From assembly GCF_003751785.1 (NCBI RefSeq), contig NZ_RKIE01000001.1:1775564-1839563 (forward strand): DNA of 64,000 nt, read 5' to 3'. Below are positions 27,879-36,946 of the stretch, piece by piece. Position numbers and translations under genes: made by a program. The notes under the pieces are model-generated. The model saw only the letters and a list, made by a program, of their open reading frames with translations. It made no database searches and was not told the origin of the DNA. The stretch comes from Frigoribacterium sp. PhB160 (lineage in GTDB: Bacteria; Actinomycetota; Actinomycetes; Actinomycetales; Microbacteriaceae). How positions within the stretch are numbered: position 1 is the first letter of the stretch; the number at the start of each line of letters is the position of its first letter.

Positions 27879-27884
27879 ACCCTA
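27879..27884 (-). promoter_or_regulatory. -10 box (TAGGGT) of the 27582-27872 gene
   Basis: Minus-strand TAGGGT 6 nt before the ATG; leaderless pattern. Confidence 0.5.
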
Positions 27885-27940
27885 CGGCCGGGCGCGACAG
27901 GGCTGGCGACCGGCCGGGGACGTGCGCGCCGTGCGTGCCG

Positions 27941-27946
27941 TAGCCT
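27941..27946 (+). promoter_or_regulatory. -10 box (TAGCCT) of the 27953-28309 gene
   Basis: TAGCCT 6 nt before the ATG at 27953; leaderless pattern. Confidence 0.5.
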
Positions 27947-27952
27947 CGCCGC

Positions 27953-28309
27953 ATGGCACCGAAGCGAGCACCTCAGATCGAGACCGGCGACGCGGAGGTG
28001 ACCCGCGCCTCCCTGGAGCTGTCCCTGCCGGTGGCGCTGCTCGCCGGCGTGGTCCGTCGGGCCGTGCAGTCGACCCCCGCGTTCGCGTTCACGTCGGCCG
28101 ACGAGCAGGGCGCCCAGCTCGTGCGCCGGTCGGCCACGGCGAGCGACGCCGACGCCGTGCACCTCCGGTTCGAGGCGACGGGCGACGGCAGCCGCGTCTC
28201 GGGCGAGGTGCACGCGCCGGCCGGGACCATCGGCGCCAGCGTGAAGAAGCGCGACGCCGACACGACCGCCCTCTTCGAGGCGATCGCGACGGCGGCCGGC
28301 CCCTTCTAG
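27953..28309 (+). CDS. Hypothetical protein
   Basis: 118 aa. MAPKRAPQIETGDAEVTRASLELSLPVALLAGVVRRAVQSTPAF, then VHLRFEATGDGSRVSGEVHAPAGTIGASVKKRDADTTALFEAIATAAGPF. Soluble, with a predicted helix followed by beta strands. I recognise no family. It contains one of the seven copies of the 13-mer encoding TRAS. The leaderless promoter fixes the start. It converges on the GH65 gene with 35 bp between the two stops, and that gap contains the palindrome GCGACCGGTCGC. Confidence 0.7.
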   Translation: MAPKRAPQIETGDAEVTRASLELSLPVALLAGVVRRAVQSTPAFAFTSADEQGAQLVRRSATASDADAVHLRFEATGDGSRVSGEVHAPAGTIGASVKKRDADTTALFEAIATAAGPF

Positions 28310-28344
28310 GCGACCGGTCGCGCGCCTCCCCCGGCTCTCCGGGC

Positions 28345-30852
28345 CTAGGCCGAGGCCTCGTCCTCGTCGTACCGGTCGATGCTGATCGTCGGGATCGACG
28401 CGGTGATGACCGAGCCGTCGGCGCGCACGAGCCCGCGAAGGTCGTTGGTCGTGGGCACCGGCGTCGTGATGCGCGGCCCCTGGTCGTCGAGGGCGACGCG
28501 CACCGGGTGGTCGCGGGGCACCTCGAGCGACTCGCCGCGGACCGCCACCGTGACCGGGTCGCCCGTCTCGAGCGTGAAGACGATCTCCTCCGCGGCGAGG
28601 TCGACGCGGACGCGGCTGCCGTGGATGGTCAGGCGGAAGGTCAGCTGCTCCCAGTCGGCGGGCAGGCGGGGGTCGAAGGTGAACGAGCCCAGCCAGTCGC
28701 GCATGCCGCCGTAGCCGTTGACGAGGGCGCTCCAGATGCCGCCGGTCGACGCGACGTGGACGCCGTCTGCGGTGTTGTGGTGCAGGTCGGCGAGGTCGAC
28801 GTAGAGCGAGGACAGGAAGTACTGCTGAGAGAGCTGGTGGTGCCCGACCTCGGCCGCGATGATCGACTGCACGACGCCCGAGAGCGTCGAGTCGCCGGTG
28901 GTCAGCGCGTCGTAGTACTCGAAGTCGCGCAGCTTCTGCTCCGCCGTGAACTCGTCGCCCTGGAGGAAGAGCGCGAGCACGACGTCCGCCTGCTTGAGCA
29001 CCTGGAAGCGGTAGATCACGAGCGGGTGGTAGTGCAGCAGCAGCGGGCGCTTGTTCAGCGGCGTCGCGTCGAGGTCCCAGAGCTCCTTGTCGAGGAACTG
29101 GGCGTCCTGCGGGTGGATGCCGCGGTGCTCGTCGTAGGGGATCTCCATCGCCTCGGCGGCGAGCTGCCAGCCGGTGATCTCGTGCTCCTCGAGGCCGAGG
29201 CGGGTCACGAGGCGCTGGTACGCGCCGGGCGATCGCTCGGAGAGCTTCGTCACGTAGCGGACGGCCGCGCGGAGGTTCGCCCGCGCCATGACGTTCGTGT
29301 ACAGGTTGTCGTCGACGACCGTCGTGTACTCGTCGGGCCCGGTGACGCCGTCGATGTGGAAGCGCTGGTCGCCGTTCGAGCGCCAGAAGCCGAGGTCGGC
29401 CCAGAGCCGCGCCGTCTCGACGAGGATGTCGACCGCCCCGCGCTCGAGGAAGTCGTCGTCGTCGGTGGCCTGCACGTACTGTGCGAGCGCATGGCTGATG
29501 TCGGCGTCGATGTGGTACTGCGCGGTGCCGGCGGCGTAGTACGCGCTCGACTCGAGTCCGTTGATGGTGCGCCACGGGAAGAGCGCGCCGCGCTGGTTCA
29601 GCTCGATCGCGCGCTCGCGGGCGGCGTCGAGCATGCCGAGGCGGAAGCGCAGCGCGTTCCGGGCGACGTTCGGCGCCGTGTACGTGAGGAACGGCAGGAC
29701 GTAGATCTCGGTGTCCCAGAAGTAGTGCCCGCCGTAGCCGGACCCGGTGACGCCCTTCGCGGCGACGCCCTGGCCGTCGGTGCGGGCCGTGGCCTGCGCG
29801 AGCTGGAAGAGGTTCCAGCGGACGGCCTGCTGGATCTCGGGCTGGCCGTGCACCTCGACGTCGGTGCGGGCCCAGTAGTCGTCGAGCCAGGCGCGCTGCT
29901 CGGCGAAGATCTCGTCGGACGGCTTCTCGGCGGCGCGGTCGAGGGTACGGTCGCAGCGGTCGGCGAGCTCGCGCGGGGGCACGCCGCGGCTCGTGTGGTA
30001 CGCCACGGTCTTGAGCAGCCTGACCGGCTGGCCGGCCTTGGCCCGCACGCGGTAGACGTGCTTGGCGATGTCGTCGTCGATCGACGACGACTCGTCCCAC
30101 TCGTTCTCGGTCTCGAGCACGTGGTCGGCGCCGACGGCGATCGTCATGCCCGAGTTCGTCGTGCGGTAGCCGAGCACGGCGCGGGTGCCGCCGTTGCGGC
30201 GGAGCACCGGCTGCAGCACCCGGTCGTCGAAGGCCTCGGCCCGGCGCGGGTCGAAGGCGCCCGCGGCCGCGCGCATGCCGGCGTGGTACTCGTCGTCGAG
30301 GTCTTGGCGGTTGAGGATCTGGCTCGAGATGAGCAGCGACGCGTCGGCGTCGACGACCGTCACCTCGTACTCGACGACGGCGAGGTGGCGCTCCTCCAGG
30401 CTCACCAGGCGGCGGCTGCGGACGAGGACGCGCTTGCCGGAGGGCGTCCGCCAGTCGACCTCGCGCGTGAGCACGCCGTCGCGGAAGTCGAGGCGGCGGC
30501 TGTGCCGGAGGATGTCGGCCTCGAAGAGCACGAACGGCTCGTCGTCGACGTACAGCCGGACCACCTTCGCGTCGGGCACGTTGACGATGGTCTGGCCGAC
30601 GCGGGCGAACCCGAAGGCCTCCTCCGCGTGGCGGATCGGCCAGGTCTCGTGGAACCCATTGACGTACGTGCCGAACGAGTGGCCGCCGCGGCCCTCGTCG
30701 GCGTTGCCGCGCAGGCCCAGGTAGCCGTTGCCGACGGCGAAGATCGTCTCGGTGACGCCCTCGTCGCCGCGGGCGTACTCGTCCTCGACGAGGGCCCACT
30801 CGTCGACGGGGAAGCGCTCGCGGTCGAGCGGGTCGGCGGTGATGGGGTTCAC
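28345..30852 (-). CDS. Glycoside hydrolase family 65 disaccharide phosphorylase (maltose/trehalose phosphorylase type)
   Basis: 835 aa, typical GH65 length. The N-terminal beta-sandwich includes ETIFAVGNGYLGLRGNADEGRGGHSFGTYVNGF. The (alpha/alpha)6 catalytic domain contains GSGYGGHYFWDTEIYVLPFLTYTAP (phosphate/substrate loop) and DGVTGPDEYTTVVDDNLYTNVMA with general acid Glu508. LHYHPLVIYRFQVLKQADVVLALFLQG and HHNTADGVHVASTGGIWSALVNGYGGMRD lie toward the end. These enzymes phosphorolyse maltose, trehalose or kojibiose to beta-glucose-1-phosphate; specificity cannot be read here. The GTG start overlaps the beta-phosphoglucomutase stop (GTGA), and that enzyme uses the product, giving a two-step entry to glycolysis. 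Confidence 0.9.
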   Translation of the reverse strand: MNPITADPLDRERFPVDEWALVEDEYARGDEGVTETIFAVGNGYLGLRGNADEGRGGHSFGTYVNGFHETWPIRHAEEAFGFARVGQTIVNVPDAKVVRLYVDDEPFVLFEADILRHSRRLDFRDGVLTREVDWRTPSGKRVLVRSRRLVSLEERHLAVVEYEVTVVDADASLLISSQILNRQDLDDEYHAGMRAAAGAFDPRRAEAFDDRVLQPVLRRNGGTRAVLGYRTTNSGMTIAVGADHVLETENEWDESSSIDDDIAKHVYRVRAKAGQPVRLLKTVAYHTSRGVPPRELADRCDRTLDRAAEKPSDEIFAEQRAWLDDYWARTDVEVHGQPEIQQAVRWNLFQLAQATARTDGQGVAAKGVTGSGYGGHYFWDTEIYVLPFLTYTAPNVARNALRFRLGMLDAARERAIELNQRGALFPWRTINGLESSAYYAAGTAQYHIDADISHALAQYVQATDDDDFLERGAVDILVETARLWADLGFWRSNGDQRFHIDGVTGPDEYTTVVDDNLYTNVMARANLRAAVRYVTKLSERSPGAYQRLVTRLGLEEHEITGWQLAAEAMEIPYDEHRGIHPQDAQFLDKELWDLDATPLNKRPLLLHYHPLVIYRFQVLKQADVVLALFLQGDEFTAEQKLRDFEYYDALTTGDSTLSGVVQSIIAAEVGHHQLSQQYFLSSLYVDLADLHHNTADGVHVASTGGIWSALVNGYGGMRDWLGSFTFDPRLPADWEQLTFRLTIHGSRVRVDLAAEEIVFTLETGDPVTVAVRGESLEVPRDHPVRVALDDQGPRITTPVPTTNDLRGLVRADGSVITASIPTISIDRYDEDEASA

Positions 30853-31721
30853 GGGCGGGCCTCCGGGCTGACGGTGCCGCGGGGTGCGGCGGGACGGGGT
30901 GCGGCGCTGCCGGCGGTCGCCGGGGACGAGGAAGCGCGGACCGGGCCGAGCGCGCCCGTCACCTCGCCGAGGTCGTCGACCACGACGTCGGCGCCGAAGT
31001 CGATCAGTGCCTGGTGCCCGACCCCGCGGTCGACCCCGAGCACGAGGCCGAACGCCCCGCGCCTCCCGGCCTCGACGCCCGACTGGGCGTCCTCGACGAC
31101 GACGCAGTCGTCGGCGGTGAGCCCGAGGCGGCGAGCGCCCTCGAGGTACGTGTCGGGGGCGGGCTTGCCGGCGATGCCCTCGGCGGCGGCGATGGCTCCG
31201 TCGACGATCACCTCGAACCGGTCGCGCAGGCCGGCAGCCTCGAGCACGGGCACGGCGTTGCGCGAGCTCGACACCACGGCGACGCGGACGCCGAGCGCGA
31301 TCGCCCGGTCGAGGAACTCGACGCTGCCCGGGTACGGCTGCACCCCGTTCTCGGCGAGCTCGGCGGCGAAGACGGCGTTCTTGCGGTTGCCGAGGCCGCG
31401 CACGGTCTCGGTGTCGGCGCTGTCGTCGTCGGTGCCCTCGGGCAGGGTCACGCCGCGGGCCCCGAGCATCGCGCGGACGCCGTCGTAACGGGGGCGGCCG
31501 TCGACGTGCTCGAAGTAGTCGGCGTCGGTGTAGGCGTCGAGGCCCCGCTCGGCGAAGAAGTCGTTGAACAGGCGCGACCAGGCGCGCATGTGCACCTCGG
31601 CCGTGGGCGTGAGCACACCGTCGAGGTCGAAGAGCAGGCCGTCGAGCGCGGCGAGGCGCGACTCGGTGCGGGGCAGCGACCCGGCGCGGGTGACCGGCGG
31701 GACGGGCGGGGTGGACGACAT
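30849..31721 (-). CDS. HAD-superfamily beta-phosphoglucomutase
   Basis: 290 aa. HAD motif I is FDLDGVLTPTAEVH (~30-43; nucleophile Asp and acid/base Asp two residues on). Motif II is AVVSSSRNAVPVLEAAGL and motif III is GKPAPDTYLEGARRLG with the Lys. Motif IV is VVVEDAQSGVEAGRRGAFGLVLGVDRG. The cap domain spans ~45-115. It interconverts beta-glucose-1-phosphate and glucose-6-phosphate. The C-terminal ~30 residues are a Ser/Ala/Pro-rich tail. The gene is first in the unit and coupled to the GH65 gene by a GTGA overlap. The ATG at 31721 has AAAGGGA 7 nt upstream. Confidence 0.9.
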   Translation of the reverse strand: MSSTPPVPPVTRAGSLPRTESRLAALDGLLFDLDGVLTPTAEVHMRAWSRLFNDFFAERGLDAYTDADYFEHVDGRPRYDGVRAMLGARGVTLPEGTDDDSADTETVRGLGNRKNAVFAAELAENGVQPYPGSVEFLDRAIALGVRVAVVSSSRNAVPVLEAAGLRDRFEVIVDGAIAAAEGIAGKPAPDTYLEGARRLGLTADDCVVVEDAQSGVEAGRRGAFGLVLGVDRGVGHQALIDFGADVVVDDLGEVTGALGPVRASSSPATAGSAAPRPAAPRGTVSPEARP

Positions 31722-31951
31722 GGCGGTCCCTTTCGTGGACGGGGCGTCGAGGAGTGTTCGGAGCGACGTCGGTCCGGGGTGGGTGCGAGGGGTGCGGCGG
31801 GACACGGCCGGGGCACGACCGTCGTGGTCGGTGCGCCCCCGGCAAGTCTGGCACCCCGCGGCCCTCCGCACGGACACCCGTCCGGGGCGCGTCCCGCGCC
31901 CTGGCTCCCGCCCTCCTCGCCTCTCGGCGCTCGTCGGCGCGGAGGCGAGCA

Positions 31952-32890
31952 CTAGGCGGGGAGGACCTCGACCGTGAGGCGACCGGCCGCGAGGTCGCGG
32001 TCGCGACGGACGACGAGCTCGGCCCGCACCTGGGCCGCGAACGCCTGCGTCATGGGGTTCGGCCGGCCGCTCAGCCACACCATCGACAGCGGCGTGCGCG
32101 CCCACTCGTCGGCGACCGTGACGAAGCGCACCCCGGGGATGGGCAGGTACGACGACAGGTACGGCATCAGCGACACCCCGAGGCCGCAGGCGACCGTGCT
32201 GAGCAGCGACAGGTCGTTGACCGCGTGGATCGGGATGCGGGGGTTGAACCCGGCGCGCACGCAGGCCATCACGATGCGGTCGTACGCCTGCGGCGCGTCC
32301 TCGCGGTTGAAGGTGATGAAGTCGTCGTCGGCCAGCTCGGCGAGGGACACCGTGGAGGCGCCCGCCAGCGGGTGCGTGTCCGGCAGCGCGCAGACCAGCG
32401 GCTCCACCGCGAGCTGCTGCAGCTCGAACCGCTCGTCGATGCGACCGACCCGGGTGAAGCCGAGGTCGACGGAGCCGCGGACGAGGTCGGAGAGGATCGC
32501 CTGCTCCTCGCTCTCCTCGACGAGCACGCGGGCCTCGGGATGCGACGCCGTGAACGCGCGGACGACCGTCGGCAGGAGCCCGGCGAGGACGCTGCTGATG
32601 CTGCCGACCCGCAGCGGCTGCACGTCGGCGACGACCTTGTCGAGCAGCATCTCGGTCTGCTCGATCTGCTGCAGGATGCGCTTGGCCTCGCGCATGAGCA
32701 CGTGGCCCGCGGGGGTGAGCCGCGGCGCCGTCCGCGCCTGCCGCTCGAACAGCCGGGTGCCGAGCTCGGCCTCGAGCTTCGCGATCGCCTGGCTGAGGGG
32801 CGGTTGGCTCATCCGCAGGCGCGCGGCCGCCTTCGTGAACGAGAGGTCCTCCGCGACGGCCATGAAGTAGGTCAGCTGACGGATCTCCAT
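31952..32890 (-). CDS. LysR family transcriptional regulator
   Basis: 312 aa, standard length. The N-terminal winged HTH is MEIRQLTYFMAVAEDLSFTKAAARLRMSQPPLSQAIAKLEAELGTRLFERQARTAPRLTPAG. The effector domain spans ~90-300 (VGSISSVLAGLLPTVVRAFTASHPEARV, SVDLGFTRVGR, VCALPDTHPLAG). It faces away from the SolA-like oxidase and amino-acid ABC genes, with a perfect 27-bp LysR-type box between. It is therefore the likely regulator of those genes and of itself; the effector is unknown but an N-methylated or polar amino acid is a fair guess. Confidence 0.9.
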   Translation of the reverse strand: MEIRQLTYFMAVAEDLSFTKAAARLRMSQPPLSQAIAKLEAELGTRLFERQARTAPRLTPAGHVLMREAKRILQQIEQTEMLLDKVVADVQPLRVGSISSVLAGLLPTVVRAFTASHPEARVLVEESEEQAILSDLVRGSVDLGFTRVGRIDERFELQQLAVEPLVCALPDTHPLAGASTVSLAELADDDFITFNREDAPQAYDRIVMACVRAGFNPRIPIHAVNDLSLLSTVACGLGVSLMPYLSSYLPIPGVRFVTVADEWARTPLSMVWLSGRPNPMTQAFAAQVRAELVVRRDRDLAAGRLTVEVLPA

Positions 32891-32896
32891 CGGGCC

Positions 32897-32902
32897 AGCG
32901 TC
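32897..32902 (-). promoter_or_regulatory. -10-like box (GACGCT) of the LysR gene
   Basis: Minus-strand GACGCT 6 nt before the ATG at 32890; it overlaps one arm of the inverted repeat 32899-32925, consistent with autorepression. Confidence 0.3.
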
Positions 32903-32925
32903 TCATACGCACTGCATATGAGACG
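32899..32925. promoter_or_regulatory. LysR box: perfect inverted repeat, 9-bp arms
   Basis: CGTCTCATA - 9 nt - TATGAGACG (32899-32907 and 32917-32925). The inner ATA-N9-TAT gives the classical T-N11-A LysR recognition motif. It lies 9 nt upstream of the LysR start codon and about 120 nt upstream of the divergent oxidase gene. Confidence 0.8.
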
Positions 32926-33042
32926 ACCCGTCATCGGTATTTGATGGCCGCGCTCGCGCCTCGGTAGACAGGTGTCGTCAGACCGCACCACGCATCGCCC
33001 GCACGACCCGCACGACCCGCACCGACCCGAGAGCAGGCACTC

Positions 33043-34341
33043 GTGACCGACAGCACCTCCCCCTCCCCGACCGGATCCGCGGCGCCCGCCGAGCTCGACG
33101 CCGACGTCGTCGTCGTCGGACTGGGCGCCTGGGGCTCGCAGGCCCTCTGGCGCCTCGCCGAGCGCGGCGTCCGCGTGGTCGGCGTCGAGCGCTTCGGCAT
33201 CGGCCACCCGCTCGGCTCCACGCACGGCACCACCCGCCTCTTCCGCATCGCCTGCATGGAGCACCCGGGGCTCGCCCCGATCGCCACGCGGGCCCGCGAC
33301 CTCTGGCTCGACCTCGGCGAGCGCACCGGCCGCACCCTCCTCCGCCAGACCGGCGGGGTGATGGTCGGCCCGCGCGACGGGCACGTCGTCGCGGGGACCC
33401 TCCGGGCCGTGGAGGAGGCCGGGCTCGAGGCGACCGTCCTCGACCACGACGAGCTCGTCGCGCGCTTCCCCGCCCACGCCGGCTTCGGGGCCGACGACAT
33501 CGGCGTCTGGGACCCGGCCGCCGGCATCAGCTACCCGGAGGCGGGCGTCCGGTCCGCCGTGGAGACCGCGGTGGGCCTGGGGGCGACCGTGCTCACCGAC
33601 ACGCGCGTCACGGCGATCGAGCTCGTCGAGGGCGGGGCGGAGGTGACGGCCGGCGGCCGGGTGATCCGCGCCTCCCACGTGGTGGTCGCCCTCGGCGCGT
33701 GGATGCCGCAGTTCGTCGACCTGCCGCTCGTGGCCCGCCGGACCCCGCTCTTCTGGTTCGAGGGCAAGGACTCGGCGTCGACGACGCCGGGGGGCGACCA
33801 CGACCTCGCGTCGTTCCCGGTCTTCATCCGGCAGCTGCCGGACGGGACGACCCTCTGGGGGCACGGCGCCGACAAGGCCGACGGCGAGGGCTACGCGGTG
33901 AAGATCGGCCTCGAGGACTCGCGCGGGTCGTTCTCCGACACCGAGGCCGACACGGTCGACCGGTACATCCACCCCGCGCAGGACTACGGGCTGCTGTCGG
34001 CGGCCGTCGCCACCGCCTTCCCGGGGCTCGACCCGACGCCGTCGAAGGCCATCCCCTGCATGGTCACGAACTCGCCCGACCGCCAGTTCGTCGTCGGACG
34101 CCCCGGCGGCGACCCTCGCCTCGTCGTCGCCGGCGGCGACAGCGGCCACGGCTTCAAGCACGCCCCGGCGATCGGCGAGCTGCTCGCCCAGCTCGCCCTC
34201 GGCGAGGAGCCCTTCACCGACATCGACTTCATGGACCCCGACCGCAGCTACGACGGCACGTCGTGGATGGACGAGGCCGGCGACACCGCCGACCCGACCG
34301 CACCCCAGCTCACCCCCAGCACCTCCCCTCGCACCGCCTGA
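33043..34341 (+). CDS. FAD-dependent N-methyl amino-acid oxidase (SolA / sarcosine oxidase family)
   Basis: 432 aa. The FAD motif is DADVVVVGLGAWGSQALWRLAERGVRVVGVERF (~19-50), followed by HPLGSTHGTTRLFRIACMEHPG, the conserved His-Gly-x-x-R stretch of monomeric sarcosine/N-methyltryptophan oxidases. Cys339 in AIPCMVTNSPDRQFVVG is the residue that binds FAD covalently in the family. GGDSGHGFKHAPAIGELLAQLALG is the C-terminal FAD contact. The expected reaction is oxidative demethylation of an N-methyl amino acid to formaldehyde, H2O2 and the free amino acid. First gene of a four-gene unit with an ABC importer; divergent from LysR. The Asp/Pro/Thr-rich C-terminal tail is extra. Confidence 0.85.
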   Translation: MTDSTSPSPTGSAAPAELDADVVVVGLGAWGSQALWRLAERGVRVVGVERFGIGHPLGSTHGTTRLFRIACMEHPGLAPIATRARDLWLDLGERTGRTLLRQTGGVMVGPRDGHVVAGTLRAVEEAGLEATVLDHDELVARFPAHAGFGADDIGVWDPAAGISYPEAGVRSAVETAVGLGATVLTDTRVTAIELVEGGAEVTAGGRVIRASHVVVALGAWMPQFVDLPLVARRTPLFWFEGKDSASTTPGGDHDLASFPVFIRQLPDGTTLWGHGADKADGEGYAVKIGLEDSRGSFSDTEADTVDRYIHPAQDYGLLSAAVATAFPGLDPTPSKAIPCMVTNSPDRQFVVGRPGGDPRLVVAGGDSGHGFKHAPAIGELLAQLALGEEPFTDIDFMDPDRSYDGTSWMDEAGDTADPTAPQLTPSTSPRTA

Positions 34342-34354
34342 CAGGAGAGAACCG

Positions 34355-35182
34355 ATGACCAAGAACCCCTTCCGCACCCGCGTCGCGGCCACCGCCGCGA
34401 CCGTCGCCGCCCTCGGGCTCGTGCTCAGCGGCTGCTCGGCGAGCGCCGACGGCGCGACGAACGAGCTCGGCACCGTCACCGCCGGCACCCTGCGCATCGG
34501 CACGACCGGCGACACCAAGCCCTACGCGTACACCGAGGACGGCGAGCTGCAGGGCTTCGACGTCGAGATGGCGCGGGAGGTCGCCGACCGGCTCGGCCTC
34601 GAGCCCGAGTTCGTCACGCAGGAGTTCTCGGCCCTGCTGCCCGCGGTGGCGAACGGCCAGCTCGACATGGCGGCCGCCTCGATCAGCGACACGGAGGAGC
34701 GCCGCGAGACCGTCGACTACAGCTCCCACTACTTCATCGGGTACATCTCGGTGCTGGCGGCGGAAGGGTCGGGCATCACCGACGACGAGTCGTCGCTCGA
34801 CGGCAAGCGCCTCGGCATCGTGCAGGGCACGCTGCAGGACAGCTACGCGCAGGAGAACTTCACCGGCGCCGAGCTCGTGCGCTTCCCCGACAACAACAGC
34901 GCGATCGCGGCCCTCAGCTCGGGCACGATCGACGCGCACTTCCTCGACTTCCCGGTGGCGGAGGACTACGCCGCCGCCTCCGACGGCACGCAGTCGGTCG
35001 CCATCAACATCGAGGTGCCCGAGTACCCGGTCGGCTTCCCGATCGCCAAGGGGAACACGGAGCTGAAGAGCGCGGTCGACGACGCCGTGGCCGACATCGT
35101 CGCCGACGGCACGTGGCTCGAGATCGACCAGCGGTTCTTCCCCGACCAGCCGGTGCCCGACCAGTTCCAGCCGACCGAGTAG
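34355..35182 (+). CDS. Amino-acid ABC transporter, substrate-binding lipoprotein
   Basis: 275 aa. Lipoprotein signal: basic start, hydrophobic [14 protein letters not shown], lipobox LSGC (Cys ~27). Mature part: [77 protein letters not shown] and [17 protein letters not shown], the periplasmic-binding-protein family 3 (polar amino-acid) fold. GGAGA about 5-10 nt before the ATG. It should deliver a polar or modified amino acid to the adjacent permease. Placement after the SolA-like oxidase suggests its ligand is that enzyme's substrate, which is inference. Confidence 0.9.
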   Translation: MTKNPFRTRVAATAATVAALGLVLSGCSASADGATNELGTVTAGTLRIGTTGDTKPYAYTEDGELQGFDVEMAREVADRLGLEPEFVTQEFSALLPAVANGQLDMAAASISDTEERRETVDYSSHYFIGYISVLAAEGSGITDDESSLDGKRLGIVQGTLQDSYAQENFTGAELVRFPDNNSAIAALSSGTIDAHFLDFPVAEDYAAASDGTQSVAINIEVPEYPVGFPIAKGNTELKSAVDDAVADIVADGTWLEIDQRFFPDQPVPDQFQPTE

Positions 35183-35191
35183 GGGGCCGTC

Positions 35192-36148
35192 GTGAACGTC
35201 TCCGACGCGCTGGCCAACATCGGCCGCAGCTTCCTCGACGGGCAGGCGATGCTGCGCACGCTGCCCGACATGCTCGCCTACGGCGTCTGGAACACGCTCC
35301 TCCTCGCGGTCTGCGCCACGGCCGTCGGCGTCGTGCTCGGCCTCGTGCTCGCCGTCATGGGCACGAGCCGGCACCGGCTGCCGCGCGTGCTCAGCCGCGT
35401 CTACACCGACGTGTTCCGAGGCCTGCCCGCCATCCTCACGATCCTCCTCATCGGCACGGGGCTGGCACCGCTGTTCAACCTGTTCAGCCGGGGCAACCCC
35501 TACCCGCTCGGCATCCTCGCCCTGAGCCTCATCGCGAGCGCCTACATCGGCGAGATCTTCCGCGCCGGCATCCTCGCCGTCGACCGCGGGCAGCTCGAGG
35601 CGTCGCGGGCGCTCGGCATGACCCACCGCGACTCGATGCGGCTGGTCGTCATCCCGCAGGGCATCCGGCAGGTGCTCCCGTCGCTCGTGAACCAGTTCAT
35701 CGCGATCGTCAAGGACTCGTCGCTCGTCTACTTCCTCGGCCTCATCACGTCGCAGCGCGAGCTGTTCCGCATCGGCCAGGACGCCGCCATCACGAACGGC
35801 AACCTCTCGCCCCTGGTGCTCGCGGGCCTGTTCTACCTGGTGATCACCGTGCCGCTCACGCACCTCGTCAACGTGATCGACCGCCGGATGCGCGAGGGGC
35901 GCCCCCTGACGCGGCGCGGCGCACGGTCGGGCTCGGTCGGGCCGGGCGCCGGGCAGGGTCCGGACGGCGGGCGCGTCTCGGGCGACGGCGGTGGCAGCGC
36001 CGGAGGCGCGTCCCCCGTGGCCGCGTCGGCCGACCCGGTGCTCGCGGCGGGTCCTGCGTCGTCGGCCCGCGCCTCCTCGTCCCCCGTCGCGGTGCCCGCC
36101 GGCGCCGCGCCCGCTCGATCCACCCTCAGCGAAGGAGCCGCACTGTGA
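35192..36148 (+). CDS. Amino-acid ABC transporter permease (HisM/GlnP type)
   Basis: 318 aa. The core (~1-235) is a HisMQ/GltK-type permease: [59 protein letters not shown], and the EAA loop [17 protein letters not shown] segment [48 protein letters not shown]. Five TM helices are expected. Oddity: ~80 extra C-terminal residues of Gly/Ser/Ala/Pro (~240-318), not seen in normal permeases, probably cytoplasmic and disordered. The DNA there carries one copy of the repeated GCGCCTCC 11-mer. GTG start (35192); the stop overlaps the ATPase gene. Confidence 0.9.
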   Translation: MNVSDALANIGRSFLDGQAMLRTLPDMLAYGVWNTLLLAVCATAVGVVLGLVLAVMGTSRHRLPRVLSRVYTDVFRGLPAILTILLIGTGLAPLFNLFSRGNPYPLGILALSLIASAYIGEIFRAGILAVDRGQLEASRALGMTHRDSMRLVVIPQGIRQVLPSLVNQFIAIVKDSSLVYFLGLITSQRELFRIGQDAAITNGNLSPLVLAGLFYLVITVPLTHLVNVIDRRMREGRPLTRRGARSGSVGPGAGQGPDGGRVSGDGGGSAGGASPVAASADPVLAAGPASSARASSSPVAVPAGAAPARSTLSEGAAL

Positions 36149-36912
36149 CCCTCGTCAGCGACCAGCCCGTCGTGCCCGTCGTCCCCGCCGCGGGCTCGCT
36201 CGCCATCCGGGGCCTCACCAAGGACTTCGGCCCGGTCCGCGTGCTGCACGGCATCGACCTCGAGGTGCCGGCCGGCACGACCACCTGCATCATCGGGCCC
36301 AGCGGCTCGGGCAAGTCGACCGTGCTGCGGTGCGTCAACCGGCTCGAGGAGCCGTCCGGGGGCGAGGTGCTGCTCGACGGCACGGACGTGCTGCACGGCT
36401 CGGACGACGCCCTGCGGCGCCGGGTCGGCATGGTCTTCCAGCACTTCAACCTCTTCCCGCACCGGACCGTGCTCGACAACATCGTGCTGCCGCTGCGGCG
36501 CGTGCGGAGCATCTCGCGCGCGGAGGCCGAGGCGGTGGCCCGCGAGCGCCTCGACGAGGTCGGCCTCGCCGAGAAGGCCGACGTGCGGCCGGCTTCCCTG
36601 TCGGGCGGTCAGAAGCAGCGCGTCGCGATCGCCCGGGCGCTCGCCATGGGCCCCGAGGTGATGCTCTTCGACGAGGCCACCTCGGCCCTCGACCCCGAGC
36701 TGGTCAAGGGCGTGCTCGCCCTGATGAAGGGCCTCGCGGCCGCGGGCATGACGATGGTCGTCGTCACGCACGAGATGGGGTTCGCCCGGGAGGCCGCCGA
36801 CCAGGTCGTCTTCATGGACCGCGGCGTCGTGGTCGAGGCGGGCCCGCCCGCGCAGCTCTTCGACGCGCCCCGCACGGACCGCCTCAAGACCTTCCTCGCC
36901 CAGGTGCTGTAG
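36145..36912 (+). CDS. Amino-acid ABC transporter ATP-binding protein
   Basis: 255 aa. Walker A is [25 protein letters not shown] (~49-73). The Q-loop is [20 protein letters not shown], the signature [21 protein letters not shown], Walker [17 protein letters not shown] and the H-loop [21 protein letters not shown]. Typical GlnQ/HisP-type ATPase. The GTG start overlaps the permease TGA (GTGA) and is preceded by GAAGGAG, so a longer upstream frame is not used. Completes the oxidase-importer unit. Confidence 0.93.
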   Translation: MTLVSDQPVVPVVPAAGSLAIRGLTKDFGPVRVLHGIDLEVPAGTTTCIIGPSGSGKSTVLRCVNRLEEPSGGEVLLDGTDVLHGSDDALRRRVGMVFQHFNLFPHRTVLDNIVLPLRRVRSISRAEAEAVARERLDEVGLAEKADVRPASLSGGQKQRVAIARALAMGPEVMLFDEATSALDPELVKGVLALMKGLAAAGMTMVVVTHEMGFAREAADQVVFMDRGVVVEAGPPAQLFDAPRTDRLKTFLAQVL

Positions 36913-36934
36913 GCCGGGTGTCGGTGGCGGCTGG

Positions 36935-36940
36935 GATGAT
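36935..36940 (+). promoter_or_regulatory. -10-like box (GATGAT) of the SNF2 gene
   Basis: GATGAT 6 nt before the ATG at 36947; a weaker match to the leaderless pattern. Confidence 0.25.
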
Positions 36941-36946
36941 GGGCGC

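Noticed and set aside
28311-28322. GCGACCGGTCGC palindrome between convergent genes as a regulator site
   Set aside because: It lies between two gene ends where no promoter is expected; 12-bp G/C palindromes arise readily in this composition.
28345-31854. A 1169-codon frame suggesting a beta-phosphoglucomutase/GH65 fusion
   Set aside because: The mutase is encoded in another frame (30849-31721). GH65 homology begins at the GTG at 30852, which overlaps the mutase stop.
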